64,000 bases of DNA from positions 36,186 through 100,185 of the forward strand of contig CADCDO010000003.1 of the NCBI GenBank assembly GCA_902800345.1, written 5' to 3'. The notes beneath the pieces were generated by a model, which worked only from the letters and a program-made list of their open reading frames with translations, did not search any database and was not told where the DNA came from. Position numbers and translations under genes: made by a program. This document shows, one piece after another, positions 60,446-64,000 of the stretch (position 1 is the first letter of the stretch; every line of letters begins with the position of its first letter). The DNA comes from Fibrobacter succinogenes. Its GTDB lineage: Bacteria; Fibrobacterota; Fibrobacteria; Fibrobacterales; Fibrobacteraceae.

Positions 60446-61252
60446 CTATTTTTTTACAATCTTTTTAACGGCAAAATTCAGCAAGTACAAAATGACGCCG
60501 CCTGCGATAATCGTAGGCCCAACGACAAAGTTCAATTGGCACGCGACCAGAAGCCCGAGCACCACTAGCACAAGCGAAACGACGACCGAGACAAGCATCA
60601 TCTGCCGCAAATTCTTGGCATAGCACTCCGCGATGTAGGCCGGAATCGTAAGGAGCGCAATCACGAGAATCATGCCCACCGCCTGCACGGCAATCACGAC
60701 AGTAAGCGCAATCAGCGCAATCAAAAGCATGTAGTAATTCAGCACGGGAATGCCGCGGACGCGCGCAAATTCCGGGTCGTACGAAATCGAAAGAAAGTTG
60801 CGGTAACAAATGGAAACCGACGCCAGAATGAAAATGAGCAGGGCACCCATCCACCAGAGAAGTTCCGTAGGCACGGTCAAAAGGCTACCGAACAAGAAAC
60901 TCATCATCTCGCCGCTGTAACCCGGCGTCAGGTCCGTGAGAATCACGCCCAGCGCCATGCCCGCCGCCCAGATAATCCCGATAAACGTGTCGGAATGCTT
61001 GCGGTCGCGCCACGTAAGAGCGCCCATGAGCATCGCGCAGGCGAGCGCGAAGCCGAGCGAGCCGAGCATCGGCGAAAAGCCGATAAAGCACGCCAGCCCA
61101 ACCCCGCCAAAAGAAGCATGCGCCACGCCGCCCGAAAGCGCCGTCAAACGGTTCACGACGACATACGTTCCCATGACGCCACAAGCTAAGGCGACAAGCA
61201 CCGACGCGATCAAAGCGTTCTGCATAAAATCCATGGAAAGTAAGTCGAGCAT
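60446..61252 (-). CDS. Metal ABC transporter permease (ZnuB/MntB family)
   Basis: 268 residues, about eight membrane helices. The ABC-3 pattern is clear: ALACGVMGTYVVVNRLTALS, GGVAHASFGGVGLACFIGFS, DLTPGYSGEMMSFLFGSLLT and AVQAVGMILVIALLTIPAYI. It forms the membrane channel for zinc, manganese or iron import. The ATPase and binding protein are not adjacent here; the next gene encodes an unrelated secreted protein. They must be elsewhere or upstream of an unrelated break. Confidence 0.9.
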   Translation of the reverse strand: MLDLLSMDFMQNALIASVLVALACGVMGTYVVVNRLTALSGGVAHASFGGVGLACFIGFSPMLGSLGFALACAMLMGALTWRDRKHSDTFIGIIWAAGMALGVILTDLTPGYSGEMMSFLFGSLLTVPTELLWWMGALLIFILASVSICYRNFLSISYDPEFARVRGIPVLNYYMLLIALIALTVVIAVQAVGMILVIALLTIPAYIAECYAKNLRQMMLVSVVVSLVLVVLGLLVACQLNFVVGPTIIAGGVILYLLNFAVKKIVKK

Positions 61253-61255
61253 GTT

Positions 61256-61456
61256 CTTAGTGGTTGGTGGTTAGTGATTAGTGGTTAGGTTACAGGTTTT
61301 AAGTGTTAGGAGGCGGCTTTGTCATTCCGCACCTTCGGTGCTTTGAGCAAACAAGCATAAGCAACCGTCCAAAGCGAAGCGTGCCCAAAGTGCTTTAGCA
61401 CGCCCCCAAAGCGAAGCGACCTCATACCTGTTTACTAACCACTGCATACTAATCAC
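61256..61456. repeat. Compound repeat between the permease and HAD genes
   Basis: A TTAGTGGTTAG left arm (61256-61288) and right arm CTGTTTACTAACCACTGCAT... (61428-61456) enclose a CCAAAGCGAAGCG repeat block at 61355-61428. The right arm supplies the stop of the HAD gene. Confidence 0.8.
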
Positions 61457-62150
61457 TTGATTCAATCAGTTTCTCCCGTAAATTTAGCAAATGCGGGATG
61501 TGAAAATCCACCCAAGCGGGCGCTTGTATGTTCGGATTCACAAGAACGGTCGTCCAGCCGCGTTCATGGGCGGGTTCCAAGTTGCGCAGCGAATCTTCGA
61601 GCAGCACGATTTGCGACTTGTCCGATGTTTTTGGCGCCAAGAGGCCATGCGACACCAGCCACTTTTCCATTTTTTCGTAGGCGCTCGCATGCGGTTTGCC
61701 TTCCCAATTCATCATCCTGAGGTCAAAAACGTCCTCGATAGCGGAATCGATCTGCATGTGCGCCATGCCGGCACGGCTCCAGTCCCCGCGCCCGTTCGTA
61801 AACACATAGCGGCGGCCTTTGAGACTTTGCAGGAGCGACAACTTTTCAGGCGCCACCTTCGGATAAATCAAATATTCCGGTTCATGGATAAAGTCAAAAA
61901 AATCATCGGGCTGAGTCCCGTTCATCGCCATGAGTCCCGCAAGCGTCGTTCCGAAACGGACCAGATAATCCTTGCGTATTTCCGTTGCGCGATCAAATGT
62001 CCCGCCGACTGTTTTCTGGACAAATTCTGCAATGCGGTGGTCGAGAGAATTGAGGACAAAGCGTTCCTCTTCGCCGTAAAGCGTCAAGTCGTAATCGAAC
62101 AACCAAATTTTCGAAGCGTCGTTTCTAATGCCGATATCCAGCGCACTCAC
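61449..62150 (-). CDS. HAD-family hydrolase, pyrimidine 5'-nucleotidase-like
   Basis: 233 residues. The HAD motif I is WLFDYDLTLYG near residue 16 (both Asp); motif II YVFTNGRGDWSRAGMAHMQI; motif III/IV KSQIVLLEDSLRNLEPAHER. An alpha-helical cap lies between I and II, as in SDT1/YjjG-like nucleotidases. It dephosphorylates small phosphomonoesters. GTG 62150 follows AGAGG. Its last residues (ESSD) and TAG lie in the repeat arm. It is 12 bp downstream of dgt. Confidence 0.85.
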   Translation of the reverse strand: MSALDIGIRNDASKIWLFDYDLTLYGEEERFVLNSLDHRIAEFVQKTVGGTFDRATEIRKDYLVRFGTTLAGLMAMNGTQPDDFFDFIHEPEYLIYPKVAPEKLSLLQSLKGRRYVFTNGRGDWSRAGMAHMQIDSAIEDVFDLRMMNWEGKPHASAYEKMEKWLVSHGLLAPKTSDKSQIVLLEDSLRNLEPAHERGWTTVLVNPNIQAPAWVDFHIPHLLNLREKLIESSD

Positions 62151-62162
62151 GAAGCAAACCTC

Positions 62163-63470
62163 TTAATACCCCATCGCAAGCCCGCCAATTTGACGAGCGA
62201 GATATGTGGCGTAATTGTCCGTCATGCCGCTTACAAAATCGAGCACCTGGTGGTAAGCCTCCGCGGTCGTTACACTTTGGCCTATTTTAGCTTGACCGAT
62301 AAGGCGCACGATGCGGCTAGCGCGATATGAATTGCGACCGTTCTGACGGTAGTCATAGACGCCGTTGATAAACGCATCGAGCACGGTGCTGAGCGTCGTG
62401 TAGCTACCGACTTCAAGTTCCGTCTTGCGGCGGTCCGGATAAATGCGTTCAACGCCAAGGCGCTTTGCAATGCGGATACCTTCCATCGTATCGGAACGAG
62501 AAAGGTCTATCAAGTGCTTGTCAAGCGAGCCTTCCATGATGCGGTCGTAATTTTTCACAAAAAGCACAGCCACGTCATCAATCAAATTCTGGATGGCGCG
62601 TCCACGGATACTGCTGAGGAAATCCCTGAAATTCTGTCCATTTTCTTCGAACTCGCGATCGATATCGACCTCCGGGCCGCACAAGAAACTGAACATGTTG
62701 CGCACGTCGCCGAACGTGAGAATACCAAGCTCAATAGCGTCTTCGACATCGAGAATGGAATAACAAATGTCATCCGCCGCTTCCATGAGATAAACTAACG
62801 GATGACGCGCCCACACGCCATTTTTCACTTCGGGAATCCCGAGAATTTCCGCAGTTTCACGATAAAGTTCGGCCTCCGTCTGGAATAAACTAGTCGGACT
62901 GCCATAATAAGCTAGACGAGGATACTTTATCATGGAACCTATTGTCGCATAAGTAAGGCGCATACCACCATCGAGGAAGTGGTATTCCAGTTTACTCAAA
63001 ATGCGGTGGCCTTGAGCGTTGCCGTCAAAATTTTCAAAATCCGCAATTTCTTTTTCGCGAAGTTCAGCCATCGGCGCCGAATGGCGATTCTTGCGGAACC
63101 ATTCGCGGATGGCGGCTTCACCAGCGTGACCGAACGGAGGATTGCCAATGTCATGAGCGAGGCATGCCGATTGCACAATCGTGCCAAACTGGTATTCGTT
63201 CACGTACTTCGGCAAATACTTTTTAATCAGGTGATACACCGTAATCGCAAGGCTACGGCCCACACTTGAAACTTCCAAACTGTGCGTGAGGCGGCTATGC
63301 ACATGGTCGTTCACCGAGAACGGGTGAACTTGAGTCTTGCGCCCAAGGCGACGGAAAGCGGTCGAAAAAACTATGCGGTCATAATCGCGATGAAAATCAG
63401 AACGGTTCGGATCCGGGTCAGCCGGGTGACCGTAACGAGTCGCAGAAAGAAGCGTATCCCATTGTAGCAT
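62163..63470 (-). CDS. dgt: dGTPase / HD-domain dNTP triphosphohydrolase
   Basis: 435 residues. R-H...HD...D signatures: HSRLTHSLEVSSVGRSLAIT (His), SACLAHDIGNPPFGHAGEAA (His-Asp), and YLMEAADDICYSILDVEDAI (Asp). DRDYDRIVFS-like FHRDYDRIVFSTAFRRLGRK starts the domain. It releases triphosphate from dGTP or other dNTPs, controlling pools and, in some species, limiting phage. The nucleotidase just downstream could act on its products; that is inference from adjacency. Confidence 0.93.
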   Translation of the reverse strand: MLQWDTLLSATRYGHPADPDPNRSDFHRDYDRIVFSTAFRRLGRKTQVHPFSVNDHVHSRLTHSLEVSSVGRSLAITVYHLIKKYLPKYVNEYQFGTIVQSACLAHDIGNPPFGHAGEAAIREWFRKNRHSAPMAELREKEIADFENFDGNAQGHRILSKLEYHFLDGGMRLTYATIGSMIKYPRLAYYGSPTSLFQTEAELYRETAEILGIPEVKNGVWARHPLVYLMEAADDICYSILDVEDAIELGILTFGDVRNMFSFLCGPEVDIDREFEENGQNFRDFLSSIRGRAIQNLIDDVAVLFVKNYDRIMEGSLDKHLIDLSRSDTMEGIRIAKRLGVERIYPDRRKTELEVGSYTTLSTVLDAFINGVYDYRQNGRNSYRASRIVRLIGQAKIGQSVTTAEAYHQVLDFVSGMTDNYATYLARQIGGLAMGY

Positions 63471-63575
63471 GGGCTAAAATTTAGCATAAGGCGAGAGTCG
63501 CGACAACTGAACGAAGCACAATTGGCATGACTACAGCTCTCAGCCATTAATGATTTGACAGAAACCTAGTCTTTA

Positions 63576-64000
63576 TCAGTTTCCTTTGAGCTTAAGTTTC
63601 GGTTGTTTTTTATTCTGGATGACAATATTCGAAGAGTTTTTCGTTGCAGGGATGCCGTTGACCTTGTATGGAAAAGATTTATCCTTACTAAGAGGCCGAT
63701 AAATTAAACTATTCCTTTTTATTCCTGAATGGCAATAATAAGGATGGTTACGTTCGTCATAACAAACTTCAGTGTAATCATCATCACAATAGGGTCCATC
63801 GTCATTCCATAAAGCCCACTCAAAATGAACTCCACCCTCAAAATTCCAACTTTCATCATCCTGATACCGACAATAAAAAGCGGAGCCATCGCTAGTCGCT
63901 AGGAAAAAACGATAACATAAAGCACTATAACCATTATATTTTTGATAAACAAATAAATTAACCCAAAAATGATTTAATGAAGAGTCAAACGCATCTAAAA
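63576..64000 (-). CDS. Hypothetical protein, C-terminal part (start outside window)
   Basis: The frame is open to the right edge; about 141 C-terminal residues are visible. They are rich in Tyr, Trp, Asp and Cys (YNGYSALCYRFFLATSDGSA, FYCRYQDDESWNFEGGVHFE, CDDDYTEVCYDERNHPYYCH), then a basic tail (NKKQPKLKLKGN). This looks like a secreted, disulfide-bearing protein, perhaps distantly like the FISUMP proteins, but no domain is recognised. Low GC. Confidence 0.65.
   Translation of the reverse strand, partial: LDAFDSSLNHFWVNLFVYQKYNGYSALCYRFFLATSDGSAFYCRYQDDESWNFEGGVHFEWALWNDDGPYCDDDYTEVCYDERNHPYYCHSGIKRNSLIYRPLSKDKSFPYKVNGIPATKNSSNIVIQNKKQPKLKLKGN

Overview
The window looks like a chromosomal segment of a Fibrobacter (Fibrobacterota), a Gram-negative fibre-degrading gut bacterium. 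The main evidence is three lipoprotein-type genes carrying the Fibrobacter succinogenes major paralogous (FISUMP) domain, with its YGTLVDDRDG ... WMAENLRY core. An LptD outer-membrane protein, a RodZ-like protein, PBP1A, GroESL and a GH116-type glycosidase fit the same picture. This assignment rests on family recognition, not on a database search.

Layout. (1) 1-12224: a surface-polysaccharide locus, almost all on the + strand and tightly packed: glycosyltransferases (GT4, GT8, GT2-like, WbsX-like), a hexapeptide acetyltransferase, an EpsG/Wzy-like polymerase, a Wzx-like flippase, a pyruvyltransferase and a MenD-like ThDP enzyme with an aldo-keto reductase. It is clearly AT-rich. (2) 12392-15080: dTDP-L-rhamnose genes rfbD, rfbC, rfbB (no rfbA here), with ordinary base composition. 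(3) 15149-21735: an AT-rich MBOAT acyltransferase plus SGNH-type partner sits between a 185-bp 5' fragment of a gene and its intact copy; that gene (fnlA/capE) starts a three-gene UDP-N-acetyl-L-fucosamine operon. (4) 21736-29783: an accessory region of toxin-antitoxin and defence-type genes, many broken (AAA ATPases, a BECR-like nuclease, an IS3 remnant, a Panacea/SocA module, DUF3990, HigBA, DUF3800 with a structured leader, a truncated glycosyltransferase, RhuM). The modules are punctuated by a GC-rich repeat whose stems covary between copies. (5) 29968-64000: core genes (groESL behind a sigma-54-type promoter, PBP1A, tRNA-Arg, rnhB, purN, hisB, rodZ-like, maf, lptD, dgt) mixed with FISUMP proteins, a KAP NTPase, a zinc/manganese-type ABC permease and IS remnants.

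How the genes work together. Regions 1-3 together predict a capsule or O-antigen-like glycan containing L-rhamnose and N-acetyl-L-fucosamine, with acetyl/acyl and pyruvyl decorations, assembled by a Wzx/Wzy route. Regions 4-5 are crowded with dispersed repeats. Four families are visible: the covarying element of 15-30 kb; a REP-like inverted repeat that begins GTCATCCTGA and forms an array around a GIY-YIG nuclease gene at 36.7-38.2 kb; a TTAGTGGTTAG hairpin that supplies stop codons to three genes; and a CCAAAGCGAAGCG repeat. The REP-like family also lies in frame inside two coding sequences, including RNase HII.

The best candidates for something undescribed are the cassette-like array of TA/defence genes separated by the covarying element, and the repeat family paired with the GIY-YIG nuclease.
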